Shown here: piece by piece, positions 35,518-45,794 of the stretch
How the letters are laid out: the number at the start of each line of letters is the position of its first letter
Numbering within the stretch: the stretch's first letter is position 1
NCBI RefSeq assembly: GCF_003605385.1
Contig: NZ_QYTV02000005.1
Location: 135,684-199,683 of the forward strand
Direction: 5' to 3'
DNA: 64,000 bases
Origin: Siminovitchia acidinfaciens
Lineage (GTDB): Bacteria; Bacillota; Bacilli; Bacillales; Bacillaceae_C
Notes under the pieces: model-generated
Database searches by the model: none
Told to the model about the DNA's origin: nothing
Seen by the model: only the letters and a program-made list of their open reading frames with translations
Made by a program: the position numbers and the translations under genes

Positions 35518-37191
35518 TTATTGATTTTTAAGTGTATAGGCAGTCTCTACCAGTTCTCTCGCATGTTTTTTCGTTATAGCGGTAATCTCAGTACCGGCGA
35601 TCATACGCCCAATTTCATGAATTTTCTGGTCATCATTCAGGCTTTTTATAATTGTCCTGGTTCTTCCATCAGTGATCTTTTTAGATATTAACAAATGAGT
35701 ATCAGCCATTGCAGCAACTTGTGGTAAATGCGAGATACAAAGTACCTGGGAATTATTAGATATTTGATGGATCTTTTCAGCCATGGCTTGTGCTACACGG
35801 CCGCTAACACCTGTATCTACTTCATCAAAAATAACAGATGTCACCCTCGTTGAGAATATCGTTTTAAGTGCCAGCATGATCCTTGACAACTCACCACCAG
35901 AAGCCACTTTTGACAACTGCTTCAAAGGTTCTCCAGGGTTGGTGGAGAGGTGAAATTGCACATCATCCAGACCATTCATACTTTCTTTCTGTTCATGGAA
36001 GACTACATCAAATACAGTTTTTTCCATGTATAAAACTTTCAACTCTTTATGGATGGCAGCCTTCAATTGTTCCGCCCACTTTTTGCGAAGCTTGCTTAGC
36101 TGTGTACCGTTTTTCAAAACTTCAGTCTTAATAGACGCCCTCTTCTCTTCCAGCTGCTCAATCCTGCTGTCACGGTGGATGATTGACTCCATTTCCTCTT
36201 TTATCTTTTCCAAATAATCGAGAATATCCTCTACCGTATGGCCGTACTTTCTTTTTAGCTGATTGATCTCATTCAACCGCATCTCAATTTCATTTAGTCT
36301 AAGCGGATCGAACTCCAGTAAGTCAAGTTCATTCCTTAAGGTCCTGACCGTATCTTCCAGCATATAGAAACTTGTAGAAATTGACTCAAGCACCTCATTA
36401 TACTTATCGTCTATTTCGGCAGCCGTTTCCATGAAGCTCATAGCCTGGCCTACTGAATCGAGTCCTTTTTGTTCCTCTTGAAGATTTTCATACCCTGCTT
36501 TCAGTGATTCAAATAGTTTTTCGTAATTGACCAGGCGAGTCTTCTCTTCTTCAAGCATCACATCTTCATTCAGTTTCAATTCGGATTTTTCGATTTCTTG
36601 AACTTGAAATTGTAAAAGGTCAAGTCGATGTGCCATTTGCTGTTCATTTTTGTTCAATTCATTGATTTTCTTTTCAATTTCAACCAATTCACCATATTTT
36701 TTTCGATATTCAGTAAGATTCGGAGCAATCTCTTGACGGCCAAATTCATCCAGCAAAAATAAATGCATCGATTCGTCCATTAATTCCTGATGTTCGTGCT
36801 GGCCATGGATGTCAATGAGCGTCCCTCCCAAGTCTCTTAAGACCGTCAACGTGACAAGCTTCCCGTTGATACGACAGATGCTTTTTCCGCTGCTTGATAT
36901 TTCCCTACGTAGGACCAGCATCCCCTCTTCTATTTCAATGCCCAATTCATCAGCTTTCGCAGTGCTGGGGTGGTCTTCATTAATAAAAAAAAGACCTTCA
37001 ATTTCCGCTTTTCGTTCCCCATGGCGAACGAATTCGGAAGAGCCGCGCCCACCTACCAATAAATGTACTGCATCAATTATTATGGACTTTCCTGCCCCAG
37101 TTTCCCCTGTCAAGACTGTAAGGCCTTCTGAAAAAGAAATGGAAATCTGGTCAATGATCGCAAAATTTCTGATTGTCAATTCCTGTAACAA
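35518..37191 (-). CDS. recN: DNA repair protein RecN
   Basis: A 557-residue SMC-like ATPase. Walker A is [25 protein letters not shown] (about 29 onwards, described as GETGAGKS). Two long coiled-coil arms (about 150-370) surround an unrecognised tip. The C-terminal ABC signature is [15 protein letters not shown], with Walker B in [12 protein letters not shown]. It binds DNA ends and promotes double-strand break repair by recombination. The TTG at 37191 follows GAGGGG with eight bases spacing and matches the start of homologues; a GTG three codons earlier overlaps that site. Just downstream of ahrC. Confidence 0.95.
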   Translation of the reverse strand: MLQELTIRNFAIIDQISISFSEGLTVLTGETGAGKSIIIDAVHLLVGGRGSSEFVRHGERKAEIEGLFFINEDHPSTAKADELGIEIEEGMLVLRREISSSGKSICRINGKLVTLTVLRDLGGTLIDIHGQHEHQELMDESMHLFLLDEFGRQEIAPNLTEYRKKYGELVEIEKKINELNKNEQQMAHRLDLLQFQVQEIEKSELKLNEDVMLEEEKTRLVNYEKLFESLKAGYENLQEEQKGLDSVGQAMSFMETAAEIDDKYNEVLESISTSFYMLEDTVRTLRNELDLLEFDPLRLNEIEMRLNEINQLKRKYGHTVEDILDYLEKIKEEMESIIHRDSRIEQLEEKRASIKTEVLKNGTQLSKLRKKWAEQLKAAIHKELKVLYMEKTVFDVVFHEQKESMNGLDDVQFHLSTNPGEPLKQLSKVASGGELSRIMLALKTIFSTRVTSVIFDEVDTGVSGRVAQAMAEKIHQISNNSQVLCISHLPQVAAMADTHLLISKKITDGRTRTIIKSLNDDQKIHEIGRMIAGTEITAITKKHARELVETAYTLKNQ

Positions 37192-37212
37192 AGGCTTCAC
37201 CCCTCATTGCGT

Positions 37213-37662
37213 TTAAAGCATGTTAATAAACCGTTCATTGATTTCTTCGGCATTATCACGTGATCTGCAAATGATTAGGCACGTGTCATCGCCGCAAATA
37301 CACCCCATGATCTCTTCCCAATCAAGATTGTCGATCAATGCTCCAATCGCCTGGGCATTTCCAGGAAGCGTTTTCAGCACAAGAAAATGCTCGGTATAGT
37401 CGATGCTGACGAAGGAATCAGTCAGCGAACGTTTTAATTTTTGCAGTGGGTTAAAGCGCTGATCTGCGGGAAGACTGTATTTGTAACGCCCGTCTGGTAA
37501 TGGAACTTTCACAAGGTGCAATTCCTTGATGTCACGGGATACCGTCGCTTGAGTAACATTAAACCCTTGATTTTTAAGATAATCGACAAGTTCATCTTGT
37601 GTTTCTATTTCCTTATTGCCGATTACTTCACGAATTTTTAAATGCCGTCGTCCTTTACTCAC
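37213..37662 (-). CDS. ahrC: Arginine repressor AhrC/ArgR
   Basis: A 149-residue regulator, the standard length. The N-terminal winged helix (about 1-70) includes [33 protein letters not shown] (key part [12 protein letters not shown]). The C-terminal hexamerisation and arginine-binding domain holds [13 protein letters not shown] and the GDDT arginine-contact motif. It represses arginine synthesis and activates catabolism when arginine is high. GTG start at 37662 follows GAGGTGG. It is separated from tlyA by a terminator, and recN follows within 21 bp. Confidence 0.95.
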   Translation of the reverse strand: MSKGRRHLKIREVIGNKEIETQDELVDYLKNQGFNVTQATVSRDIKELHLVKVPLPDGRYKYSLPADQRFNPLQKLKRSLTDSFVSIDYTEHFLVLKTLPGNAQAIGALIDNLDWEEIMGCICGDDTCLIICRSRDNAEEINERFINML

Positions 37663-37737
37663 ATTTATCCACCTCATTGATATTTACAGCGTACTGTATT
37701 TTTATACGTTCACTAGTATGTATTATAAATAAACGTC

Positions 37738-37768
37738 GAAAAAAGGGCAATCTCCATTAGATTACCCC
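37738..37768 (-). terminator. Terminator of the xseA-tlyA operon, overlapping the tlyA stop
   Basis: GGGGTAATCT, AATG, GAGATTGCCC then TTTTTT on the minus strand. The tlyA stop codon lies in the ascending arm of the hairpin. Confidence 0.8.
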
Positions 37769-38604
37769 TTTTCCACATTTGATTTATTTAAATGTTCATG
37801 CGCTTCTTTCACTACGTCATTCACCGGGATTTGGCTTTTAACTTTGCCGGCAGATTGCCTGCCTTCCCATTTCAAGTGGATTAAAAACTCTATATTTCCT
37901 TCGCCCCCGGTTATGGGCGAAAAGGAAAGCGCCATGACATCATATCCCTCAGCCATCGCCATATCTTTTATTTTATTGATGACCTCTCCATGGATCTTTG
38001 GATCACGCACAATCCCTTTTTTTCCAACCTGTTCCTTTCCTGCTTCAAACTGCGGTTTGATCAAAGCAACGACGTCGCTTCCAGGAACGAGTAGATTTTT
38101 TAAAACAGGCAATATTAACCTTAAAGAGATGAATGAAACATCAATTGAAGCAAAATCAGGTGTTGGCCCTGGAAGATCCCCAGGGGTCACATACCGAAAG
38201 TTTGTCCTTTCCATCACCATTACCCGCTCATCCTGACGGAGCTTCCAAGCAAGCTGATTATACCCTACATCAACCGCATAGGACATCTTTGCGCCGTGCT
38301 GCAGGGCGCAGTCGGTAAACCCGCCAGTAGATGCACCGATATCCAGCAGGACTTTGTCTTTAACTGATAACTCAAAAGCTTTCAAGGCTTTTTCCAGTTT
38401 TAGTCCGCCTCGGCTCACATAAGGCATCATGCTGCCTTTAATAGTAAGAGGAATATCATCATTCACTTTCTCTCCAGGTTTGTCCAATCGCATTTCTTTT
38501 GAAAAAACAAGGCCTGCCATGACAGCTCTTTTTGCTTTTTCCCGAGTCTCAACCAATCCTCTTTCAACTAATAGAACATCTAATCTTTGCTTCTTTGCTT
38601 TCAT
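37762..38604 (-). CDS. tlyA: TlyA family rRNA 2'-O-methyltransferase (YqxC)
   Basis: A 280-residue protein with an N-terminal S4 RNA-binding domain (about 5-65, RLDVLLVERGLVETREKAKRAVMAG, shortened) and a C-terminal FtsJ-like methyltransferase. The SAM motif is VLLDIGASTGGFTDCALQHGA, here DIGASTGGFTDC, with later ALIKPQFEAG. TlyA enzymes methylate rRNA ribose (C1409 of 16S and/or C1920 of 23S), which sensitises ribosomes to capreomycin in mycobacteria. It lies 4 bp after dxs, so the two are probably co-translated. Confidence 0.92.
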   Translation of the reverse strand: MKAKKQRLDVLLVERGLVETREKAKRAVMAGLVFSKEMRLDKPGEKVNDDIPLTIKGSMMPYVSRGGLKLEKALKAFELSVKDKVLLDIGASTGGFTDCALQHGAKMSYAVDVGYNQLAWKLRQDERVMVMERTNFRYVTPGDLPGPTPDFASIDVSFISLRLILPVLKNLLVPGSDVVALIKPQFEAGKEQVGKKGIVRDPKIHGEVINKIKDMAMAEGYDVMALSFSPITGGEGNIEFLIHLKWEGRQSAGKVKSQIPVNDVVKEAHEHLNKSNVEKG

Positions 38605-38608
38605 CTGT

Positions 38609-40501
38609 TTAGGCCCTTTTTTGCTTTTTTGGTATGAGCGATTTGATTTTCATCACGACATTCTCAGATGTCATTCCTATCTCTTTGAGAAGCTCCTTGA
38701 CGCTTCCGTGTTCGATAAAGCGATCAGGAATCCCAAGACGGTCAATAAATGCATGATGATATCCGTGGTCATGAGCAAACTCCATGATTGCACTTCCAAA
38801 CCCTCCTTGAAGAACAGCTTCCTCAATCGTAAGGACCGGTAAATGCGCTTGAAAAATGTCATGAAGCATCGCCTCGTCAAGCGGTTTGATGAATCGAGCA
38901 TTGATGACCTGGACCGATATTCCCTGTTTTTCCAGACGGTTCGCTGCCTCAAGTGCCATCGGTATAGTTGTACCGAATGTCAAAATGGCAGCATCTTTTC
39001 CTTTTTTCAATACTTCCCATGAACCGATTGGAATTTGCTTCAAATCTTTATCCATAGGAACACCATAGCCGTTTCCTCTAGGAAAACGAAGCGCGATTGG
39101 GCCATCATCATACTTCAAGGCTGTATAAACCATATGCTGGCCTTCATTTTCATCTTTAGGCATCATCAAAACCATATTAGGAAGGTTTCTCAGGAAGGCC
39201 ACATCATATACACCTTGGTGTGTTTCGCCATCTGCCCCAACGAGTCCTGCCCTATCCACACCGATGAAGACATTCAACTTTTGCCTGCTTATGTCATGCA
39301 AAACTTGGTCGTATGCCCTTTGTAAAAAAGTGGAGTAAATTGCTAAAAACGGTTTTAACTTTTGTGTTGCCAGGCCTGCAGCCATTGTTGCAGCATGCTG
39401 CTCTGCTATTCCTACGTCAAACATGCGGTCCGGGAATTCCGAAGCAAAACCTTCCAATTTCGATCCTACAGGCATTGCAGGAGTGATGGCAACGATGCGA
39501 TCATCCTTTCTGGCAAGCTTCCTGACAGTTTCACTCACTAGAGCACTCCAAGCAGGAGGGGTGTTCACTGGTTTAATAAAGTCCCCTGTTTCAATCTTGT
39601 ACTGTCCGGTTCCATGCCAAGTTCCGATCTTGTCATGTTCCGCAGGGCTGTAGCCCTTTCCTTTTTTTGTAATGACGTGTAAAAGCACTGGCCCTTTTGT
39701 TTTCTTCGCATAAGCCAGATTTTCAAACAATGAATCATAGTCATGTCCATCGACTGGGCCTAGATAAGTAAAGCCGAGCTCTTCAAAAAATACGCCGGAT
39801 ACAAGCATATATTTCAAGCTGTCTTTGACCTTTTCGGCTGTTGCTGCCAGCTTTCCTCCGACGGCCGGGATTTTTTTCAATAAATAATCAAGTTCTTCTT
39901 TTGCCCAATGATATTTTCCTGCTGTCCGCAGTCTTCCTAGGACATTATGCAATGCACCGACATTCGGTGCGATGGACATTTCATTATCATTCAATACGAC
40001 TATCATGTCTTTTTGCTCATGGCCGATATGGTTTAATGCCTCCAGAGCCATGCCGCCAGTCAGAGCGCCATCTCCAATGACAGGTATGACATAATTGTCC
40101 TCTTTTTTAACATCCCTTGCGATGGCCATTCCCATCGCAGCAGACAGCGATGTCGAGCTGTGGCCGGTTTCCCACACATCATGTTCGCTTTCTGACATTT
40201 TTGGGAATCCGCATAATCCTTGATACTGTCGCAAAGACTCAAACTGGCCTGCTCTGCCAGTTAAAATTTTATGGACATAGGACTGGTGTCCCACATCCCA
40301 AATGATTTTGTCTTTTGGACTGTCAAAACATTTATGAAGGGCAATGGTCAGTTCGACCACCCCCAAATTAGGGCCGATGTGGCCACCGGTTCTAGATAAA
40401 GTTTCAATGAGGAATCTCCGAATGTCAGAGCTTAATTCCTCCAATTGTTCCTTATTAAGATCTTTAAGAAAAGAAGGATCTTTAATTGACATGAGATCCA
40501 A
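38609..40501 (-). CDS. dxs: 1-Deoxy-D-xylulose-5-phosphate synthase
   Basis: A 630-residue ThDP enzyme that condenses pyruvate and glyceraldehyde-3-phosphate in the first step of the MEP isoprenoid pathway. Motifs: [18 protein letters not shown] near the N-terminus, the ThDP site [17 protein letters not shown] (about 150) and the pyruvate-side [14 protein letters not shown]. The transketolase C-terminal [19 protein letters not shown] completes the set. The TTG at 40501 is chosen because homologues begin with an equivalent of [11 protein letters not shown]; a GTG three codons upstream is possible and the ribosome site is weak for both. Follows oapA closely. Confidence 0.95.
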   Translation of the reverse strand: MDLMSIKDPSFLKDLNKEQLEELSSDIRRFLIETLSRTGGHIGPNLGVVELTIALHKCFDSPKDKIIWDVGHQSYVHKILTGRAGQFESLRQYQGLCGFPKMSESEHDVWETGHSSTSLSAAMGMAIARDVKKEDNYVIPVIGDGALTGGMALEALNHIGHEQKDMIVVLNDNEMSIAPNVGALHNVLGRLRTAGKYHWAKEELDYLLKKIPAVGGKLAATAEKVKDSLKYMLVSGVFFEELGFTYLGPVDGHDYDSLFENLAYAKKTKGPVLLHVITKKGKGYSPAEHDKIGTWHGTGQYKIETGDFIKPVNTPPAWSALVSETVRKLARKDDRIVAITPAMPVGSKLEGFASEFPDRMFDVGIAEQHAATMAAGLATQKLKPFLAIYSTFLQRAYDQVLHDISRQKLNVFIGVDRAGLVGADGETHQGVYDVAFLRNLPNMVLMMPKDENEGQHMVYTALKYDDGPIALRFPRGNGYGVPMDKDLKQIPIGSWEVLKKGKDAAILTFGTTIPMALEAANRLEKQGISVQVINARFIKPLDEAMLHDIFQAHLPVLTIEEAVLQGGFGSAIMEFAHDHGYHHAFIDRLGIPDRFIEHGSVKELLKEIGMTSENVVMKIKSLIPKKQKRA

Positions 40502-40510
40502 AAGGATCAC

Positions 40511-41125
40511 TCACTTTCGTTTCTTGTTTTTTTGCTTCGGCTTCTTCCTCTTATTGTCTTTAATGATTGAGAGATTAAGCTTTTCTTCAAAAAATTGCAG
40601 CACTTTTCCCACACGAAAAATAATATCCCGTGAGTGTGCAATTGCAAAAGATTTGCCGAGCGCTTTTCCCCCTACTGTCAACGCTGCTATTAGACTTGTC
40701 AGTCCCACATTGATCGCGTATTCCACCGGAGACGTACTGGACAGACCCGCACTCTGAGCTATTTGAATGACTACAAGAGCGGCGGCCGTCCCGCTGATAA
40801 TACCGGATATGTCGCCAATGACATCGTTACAGAAACTGGCAACACGGTCGGCATTTCGGACAATCCTTATGGAATGCTTAGCCCCGTATATCTTTCTTGA
40901 TGCCATCGAGTGGAACGGAGTTTCATCTGCAGCAGCTGCAGCAATCCCAATCATATCAAAAAAGATCCCAATTAATACAATAAAAAGAACAACAAGAAGG
41001 CCATATGTCCAAGATACTCCTATCAGGACACCATTAGAAGCAATTGAAAAAATAGCCGCTAACACGAAAGTGATAACGGCAATACTAATACTCCATTTTA
41101 TGGAATTTTTTATCAATTCATTCAT
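40511..41125 (-). CDS. oapA: OLE-associated protein OapA (membrane protein)
   Basis: A 204-residue protein with about four membrane segments: residues 11-32, 41-63, 107-125 and 135-155. A cytoplasmic loop carries basic residues (RKIYGAKHSIRIVRNADR), and the C-terminal tail is strongly basic (KRKKPKQKNKKRK). The loop ends in DVIGD (residues 101-105), a DxxxD motif like that of Bacillus halodurans OapA, where mutating both aspartates disrupts OLE function. The gene begins 35 bp downstream of the OLE RNA and precedes dxs, the known genomic setting. OapA binds OLE RNA and holds it at the membrane. Identification rests on this context plus topology. The ribosome site is weak. Confidence 0.87.
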   Translation of the reverse strand: MNELIKNSIKWSISIAVITFVLAAIFSIASNGVLIGVSWTYGLLVVLFIVLIGIFFDMIGIAAAAADETPFHSMASRKIYGAKHSIRIVRNADRVASFCNDVIGDISGIISGTAAALVVIQIAQSAGLSSTSPVEYAINVGLTSLIAALTVGGKALGKSFAIAHSRDIIFRVGKVLQFFEEKLNLSIIKDNKRKKPKQKNKKRK

Positions 41126-41159
41126 AATAAGCGTTCATTCACCGTTCTTATTAATTAAG

Positions 41160-41762
41160 TCGGATGGTCATAGGAAGAGTAAAAATTACGGCTTAGGTCC
41201 AGTAGGTTTTCCCAGACAGGTACCGCATGTCGCCATGCTGGCGGTTTCCCTTTAAACCCATCTTGACACTGTCGCCATATGCCAGACTGGATTGCCACTT
41301 AGTCCGCACTATAATCCTCTTCATATGTCCCTTGGAACAGTCTAGGAGATTTCCTCAACAGCCTTTAACCTGGTTCCTAGCCTCTTTTGCAAAACTGATT
41401 TCATATGGACGGAAGAGAACAGAACGATGGCCAACCGAGCTGCCCTCTTATAACCATAATCCCCTCACGCTTCACTCAAGGCAGGCTACGCTGCTAGTGA
41501 TGCCCTTCATCACGTTGCAGGTCTATACTTCGCTTTTCGTGCAATGCATTTGCGCTAGCCGAACATGGCGAAGCCTCCGCGGTACAGGGTCTACGCCCAC
41601 ATGCCTTTGTGGATCGCCCTTATACCTTTACTCCCAGCTCCGACCCAAGGCTGGGCTCCTCAAGCCGGAACAAGGAACTTCATCGATGTGCCCTTTAGTG
41701 AATTTTTAGGCTCACCTTCAGAACTGGTAGGCCGACTAGAATACTGCACCATCCGATAATCT
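41160..41762 (-). ncRNA. ole: OLE RNA (ornate, large, extremophilic RNA)
   Basis: A roughly 600-nt, GC-richer, gene-free stretch between ispA and oapA, the exact place and size of OLE RNAs. Its ends pair perfectly: minus-strand TCGGATGGT near the 5' end (41748-41756) and ACCATCCGA at the 3' end (41160-41168). A consensus promoter sits just upstream, with a predicted start near 41762. Short open frames inside it have no ribosome sites. In alkaliphilic Bacillus, OLE RNA forms a membrane RNP with OapA needed for ethanol, cold and Mg2+ stress tolerance. The family assignment is by context, size and neighbour rather than by covariance search. Confidence 0.87.
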
Positions 41763-41768
41763 GCAGAA

Positions 41769-41797
41769 ATTATACCATAACCGGTGAATCAATACAA
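41769..41797 (-). promoter_or_regulatory. Promoter of the OLE RNA-oapA-dxs-tlyA unit
   Basis: Minus strand: TTGTAT (41792-41797), 17 bases, TATAAT (41769-41774). It lies within 15 bases of the ispA stop, so OLE RNA and downstream genes can be transcribed independently of xseA-xseB-ispA. Confidence 0.7.
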
Positions 41798-41806
41798 ACA
41801 TTAGTA

Positions 41807-42691
41807 TTAATGCGTTCGGTCGGCGACTAGATCTGTAATTTGATTGAGAATGCCGGTATTTAAATTAGTTTGGCGTAATGCTGTTTTGGCTTCTTCAATA
41901 TGTCGGGCAAGTTGTTCCTGGGCCCCTTTTAATGTCAGAACGGATGGATATGTGCTTTTATGCCTGCCGGTGTCACTCCCGACCGGTTTTCCCATCAGCT
42001 CTTCATCTCCTGTTACATCAAGAATGTCATCACTAATTTGGAAGCTGAGTCCCAAATGATGTGAAAAATGTTTGAACCAATCCATTTGGCTCCTGTCTGC
42101 ACCACCTATGATTGCTCCGGCAAGAACACTGAATGTTAAAAGCTTGCCTGTTTTATGTGTATGAATATATTCAAGATCATCCAGGCCAAGCTCTTTATTT
42201 TCGCCTTCCATATCTGCAACTTGTCCACCGACCATGCCTTCAGGCCCAGCACACTGGGAGAGTAACTGAAGAAGCTCCACTTTCTGGTCGGCTTGAAGAT
42301 TCTTATCCTCCGCGATTAACTGGATGCTGTAAGTAAGCAGCCCGTCCCCTGCCAATATTGCCATCGCCTCGCCGAATACTTTATGATTAGTCGGCTTTCC
42401 TCTCCTTAGATCGTCATTGTCCATGCTTGGAAGATCATCATGGATTAATGAATATGTATGTATCATTTCCAGAGCGGATGCTGTTGACAAGCCGATTTCC
42501 GGATTTTTTCCAAACGAATCAATAACTGCAAACAAAAGCAGCGGTCTGATTCTTTTTCCGCCGGCCTCAAGCGAGTAGGCCATCGCTTCCTTTAGTACAG
42601 GTGGTGCATCGAGCCCGGACACACTAGCTAACAATTGCTTGTTCAATATTTTCTTATGCTTTTCCATGAAGTCTTCCAAATTACTCGTCAA
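41807..42691 (-). CDS. ispA: Farnesyl diphosphate synthase
   Basis: A 294-residue trans-isoprenyl diphosphate synthase. The first aspartate-rich motif is in YSLIHDDLPSMDNDDLRRGKPTNH (DDLPSMD) and the second in SFQISDDILDVTGD. Short-chain product control residues before the first motif (MIHTYSL) fit C15 synthesis. It joins IPP units to form FPP for undecaprenol and menaquinone synthesis. TTG start overlaps the xseB stop by 4 bp (TTGA), so translation is coupled. Confidence 0.94.
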   Translation of the reverse strand: MTSNLEDFMEKHKKILNKQLLASVSGLDAPPVLKEAMAYSLEAGGKRIRPLLLFAVIDSFGKNPEIGLSTASALEMIHTYSLIHDDLPSMDNDDLRRGKPTNHKVFGEAMAILAGDGLLTYSIQLIAEDKNLQADQKVELLQLLSQCAGPEGMVGGQVADMEGENKELGLDDLEYIHTHKTGKLLTFSVLAGAIIGGADRSQMDWFKHFSHHLGLSFQISDDILDVTGDEELMGKPVGSDTGRHKSTYPSVLTLKGAQEQLARHIEEAKTALRQTNLNTGILNQITDLVADRTH

Positions 42692-42918
42692 GTTTGGTCC
42701 TCCTCACTGACACGAAACTCCTCTTCGCCATCTTCCGTTAATACCTTCGTCAGTTTTTCTTCCGCATATTTTAACTTATCATGGCACGTCTTTGACAATT
42801 CCATCCCCTCTTGATAGATTGCAAGCGCCTCTTCTAAAGGGATATCCCCCTCTTCAAGCCTTTTTATGATTGTTTCCAGCTGCTCGAGTGCTTGTTCAAA
42901 GGTTAGTTTCTCGCTCAT
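42688..42918 (-). CDS. xseB: Exodeoxyribonuclease VII small subunit
   Basis: A 76-residue helical protein with the XseB core TFEQALEQLETIIKRLEEGD, then LEEALAIYQEGMELSKTCHDKL, given in parts. Several copies bind one XseA to form exonuclease VII, which degrades single-stranded DNA to oligonucleotides. It overlaps xseA by 4 bp (ATGA) and ispA by 4 bp. Confidence 0.94.
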   Translation of the reverse strand: MSEKLTFEQALEQLETIIKRLEEGDIPLEEALAIYQEGMELSKTCHDKLKYAEEKLTKVLTEDGEEEFRVSEEDQT

Positions 42919-44273
42919 TTTTGCGCACCTTCTTCTTTATTCTCAATTTTACAATACAGCCGGCCATCTGCCAGCGTCAGCGTTAATTTATCTCCGACCG
43001 ACCCTTGACTGACACTTTTTATCAATTTTCCATCTTCCGTATGGGCTACATTAAAACCTCTGCGAAGAATACTCAAAGGATTAAGTGCATCGAGTGTTGC
43101 GGTTTTCCCCATAAATTCACTGACTTTCGTTTTTATGATTGTCCGTATTTCCTGCTGCAGTCTTGTTTCCGCCCTTGCAGCCCTTTCTTTATTCATTTCG
43201 AATAGAGCAGACGGGTGGCTCCTTGCAAGTCTGTTTCGCAATTCACCATAATGGCTGTTCTTCTTAAAAATGATATGGTTCTGGGCTGCGATGAGAGTTT
43301 CCTTCATCCTATCAAGTTGCTGCCACTTCTGCTCATATAATTTGTGAGGATTCCTTAAAATGTAGGACTGCTCCATGTAATTCAATTGATTTCTTCTTGT
43401 TTTAATAATTGCTCCCATGCCCTGATACAGTCTGGCCTTTCGCTGCATAAGCTGCTCCATGAGATCTTCAATATGAGGGACGGCCAATTCAGCAGCCGCT
43501 GTAGGAGTTGCCGCCCTTAGATCGGCAACAAAATCAGCAATTGTAACATCCGTCTCATGGCCGACTGCAGAAATAACAGGAATTTTTGATTCGTATATCG
43601 CTCTCGCAACAACTTCCTCATTAAAAGCCCATAATTCTTCCATTGAGCCTCCACCACGTCCAACGATCAAAACATCGGCCACATTTCCCGCATTCGCCTT
43701 TTCTATTGCCTTTGCTATTGTCTTTGAGGCGTTTTTTCCCTGTACAAGGGCGGGAATGACAAGTATTTGACCCATCGGATATCGCCGCTTAATTGTAGTG
43801 ATGATATCTCTTATCGCGGCGCCAGTTGGAGATGTAATGATGCCAATTACATTGGGATAGATGGGGATTGGCTTCTTTGTTTCCTGGGAGAATAATCCTT
43901 CTTTTCCTAGTTTCTCTTTCAACTGCTCAAAAGCAAGGAATAGCTCTCCTATTCCATCAGGAAGCATCTCATTTACATATATTTGATATTGTCCGCTCAT
44001 TTCGTATACACTAACGCTTCCCCTAATCAGTACATGCATGCCATTTTCGGGAACAAACTTCATTCCTGCAGAATATCTGGCAAACATTACAGCCATGACC
44101 CTTGTATCTTCATCTTTTAGTGTAAAATACATGTGGCCGCTGGAGTGCTTTTTAAAATTGGAGATTTCCCCTTTTACAAAAACCTGCTCCAAATGCGGGT
44201 CTGCATCAAACTTTCTTTTTATGTATTTCGTTAATGCCTTTACAGTCAAATATTGTGGATTTTGCATATCCAA
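42915..44273 (-). CDS. xseA: Exodeoxyribonuclease VII large subunit
   Basis: A protein of about 452 residues. The N-terminal OB-fold (about 1-105) includes VFVKGEISNFKKHSSGHMYFTLKD (key GEISN and GHMYFTLKD). The catalytic domain follows with IGIITSPTGAAIRDI, VGRGGGSMEELWAFNEE and SAVGHETDVTIADFVADLRAATPTAAAE, here SAVGHETDVTI. A coiled-coil C-terminus binds XseB. The TTG at 44273 lies eight bases after GGAGG; the ATG two codons later (44267) is the alternative. The longer upstream frame is not supported. Confidence 0.93.
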   Translation of the reverse strand: MDMQNPQYLTVKALTKYIKRKFDADPHLEQVFVKGEISNFKKHSSGHMYFTLKDEDTRVMAVMFARYSAGMKFVPENGMHVLIRGSVSVYEMSGQYQIYVNEMLPDGIGELFLAFEQLKEKLGKEGLFSQETKKPIPIYPNVIGIITSPTGAAIRDIITTIKRRYPMGQILVIPALVQGKNASKTIAKAIEKANAGNVADVLIVGRGGGSMEELWAFNEEVVARAIYESKIPVISAVGHETDVTIADFVADLRAATPTAAAELAVPHIEDLMEQLMQRKARLYQGMGAIIKTRRNQLNYMEQSYILRNPHKLYEQKWQQLDRMKETLIAAQNHIIFKKNSHYGELRNRLARSHPSALFEMNKERAARAETRLQQEIRTIIKTKVSEFMGKTATLDALNPLSILRRGFNVAHTEDGKLIKSVSQGSVGDKLTLTLADGRLYCKIENKEEGAQK

Positions 44274-44459
44274 AGGGCCGCCCTCCATTTTTGACATAGT
44301 CAGCGACGCACAGGACGTGGCTGCTTGAGCCTGCCGACGCAAAGGACATCGCTAAACGAGCGCGTCCGCTTTTCACACAAAAAGCTGCCCCTTTGTTAGA
44401 GTTGACAGCTTTCATCATGTTCACCTTTAATTCTACTATATTTTTATTGGGTATTGGGT

Positions 44460-45311
44460 TCATTTAACCGTTTTTTTTGCTGATTTAACCGTATTGTATA
44501 GCAACATAGTAATAGTCATCGGTCCGACTCCTCCCGGAACTGGAGTGATGTATGAAGCTTTGTCCTTTACATCTTCAAAATCAACATCGCCACATAGCTT
44601 TCCATGTTCATCCCTGTGAATACCGACATCAATGACAACGGCCCCCTGCTTTACATGGTCGGCTTTAATCATTTTTGCTTTTCCGACCGCTGCTACAAGT
44701 ATATCTGCCTGTTCTGTAATTGATTTCAAATCGGCTGTTCTTGAATGACAATAGGTAACCGTTGCATTTGCATTTAACAGCAGCTGCCCCATTGGTTTAC
44801 CAACAATATTGCTTCTGCCTATAATGACAGCATGCTTGCCCTCCGGCTTGATATCCATAAATTCAAGCATTTTAATAACGCCATACGGTGTGCAAGGCAA
44901 AAATGTATCCTGACCAGTCATCATTTTTCCGATATTTATTGGATGGAAACCATCAACATCTTTTTCAGGAGAAATGGTTTCTATGACTTTTGTTTCCGAA
45001 ATGTGCGGAGGAATCGGAAGTTGGACCAAAATCCCATGAATGCTGTCATCTGCATTCAATTCCCTGATTTTATCCAGCAGCTCATTTTCGCTTACATCGT
45101 CCGGATACTCAATAAGCACAGACTCCATTCCGATTGCACGGCAGCTTTTTTGCTTGGAAGTGACGTAGGTTCGGGATGCCGGATCCTCACCAACCAGAAT
45201 AACTGCAAGCCCAGGCTTTATTCCTTTCGCAGTTAGTTCCTCGACTTCTCTTTCAAGCTGTTTTCTTATTTCTTGCGATATTTTTTTACCATCAATCAAC
45301 TCTGCTGTCAT
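44460..45311 (-). CDS. folD: Bifunctional methylenetetrahydrofolate dehydrogenase/cyclohydrolase FolD
   Basis: A 283-residue enzyme interconverting 5,10-methylene-THF and 10-formyl-THF with NADP. The catalytic lysine/tyrosine region is [18 protein letters not shown] (YxxxK), the folate/NADP region [11 protein letters not shown], the Rossmann motif [17 protein letters not shown], and the C-terminal signature [12 protein letters not shown]. It supplies one-carbon units for purines, thymidylate and formyl-Met-tRNA. Located 15 bp after nusB. Confidence 0.95.
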   Translation of the reverse strand: MTAELIDGKKISQEIRKQLEREVEELTAKGIKPGLAVILVGEDPASRTYVTSKQKSCRAIGMESVLIEYPDDVSENELLDKIRELNADDSIHGILVQLPIPPHISETKVIETISPEKDVDGFHPINIGKMMTGQDTFLPCTPYGVIKMLEFMDIKPEGKHAVIIGRSNIVGKPMGQLLLNANATVTYCHSRTADLKSITEQADILVAAVGKAKMIKADHVKQGAVVIDVGIHRDEHGKLCGDVDFEDVKDKASYITPVPGGVGPMTITMLLYNTVKSAKKTVK

Positions 45312-45326
45312 TGCAATTCCTCCTAC

Positions 45327-45713
45327 TTACATACCTTCGCCTTTGATTTTCGATAATATTCCATTCACAAATTGTCCTGACTTCTCATCACCATATGTTT
45401 TTGCAACTTCAATCGCTTCATTGATAGCTACATTTGGCGGAACCTCGGTAAATTTTAATTCATATGTTCCAATACGAAGCACATTCAGGTCAACCTTTCC
45501 AAGGCGGTCAATTGACCACTTTTCTAGATGGCTGCTGATTTCTTGGTCAATTTCTTTTAAGTTGGAAGTTGCACCGACAATCAGATCTCGTAAGAAATCA
45601 TCAGACTGTCCTTCCTTCTGAACGTTCATTAGGGCCTCTTCGGGGGGAATATCACTCATATCTATTTGAAATAAAGCCTGCAAAGCTTTTTCGCGCGCTT
45701 CTCTTCTTTTCAT
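45327..45713 (-). CDS. nusB: Transcription antitermination factor NusB
   Basis: A 128-residue all-helical protein: [18 protein letters not shown] at the N-terminus carries the basic RNA-binding helix, and [18 protein letters not shown] (near 93-110) is the family signature. It binds boxA RNA with S10 (NusE) in rRNA antitermination. First gene of nusB-folD; the upstream gap to yqhY contains a dispersed repeat and the acc operon terminator. Confidence 0.95.
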   Translation of the reverse strand: MKRREAREKALQALFQIDMSDIPPEEALMNVQKEGQSDDFLRDLIVGATSNLKEIDQEISSHLEKWSIDRLGKVDLNVLRIGTYELKFTEVPPNVAINEAIEVAKTYGDEKSGQFVNGILSKIKGEGM

Positions 45714-45794
45714 TATTCATAAGGCTCCTTTAAAAATGGCTCGTTAGCCCTGGGTTTTTCTTAGTTTACCACATAAGAAGAAAAACAAGCATGC

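Noticed and set aside
41227-41759. Two plus-strand open frames inside the ispA-oapA gap
   Set aside because: They are antisense to the OLE RNA, lack ribosome sites and look like chance frames in structured RNA sequence.
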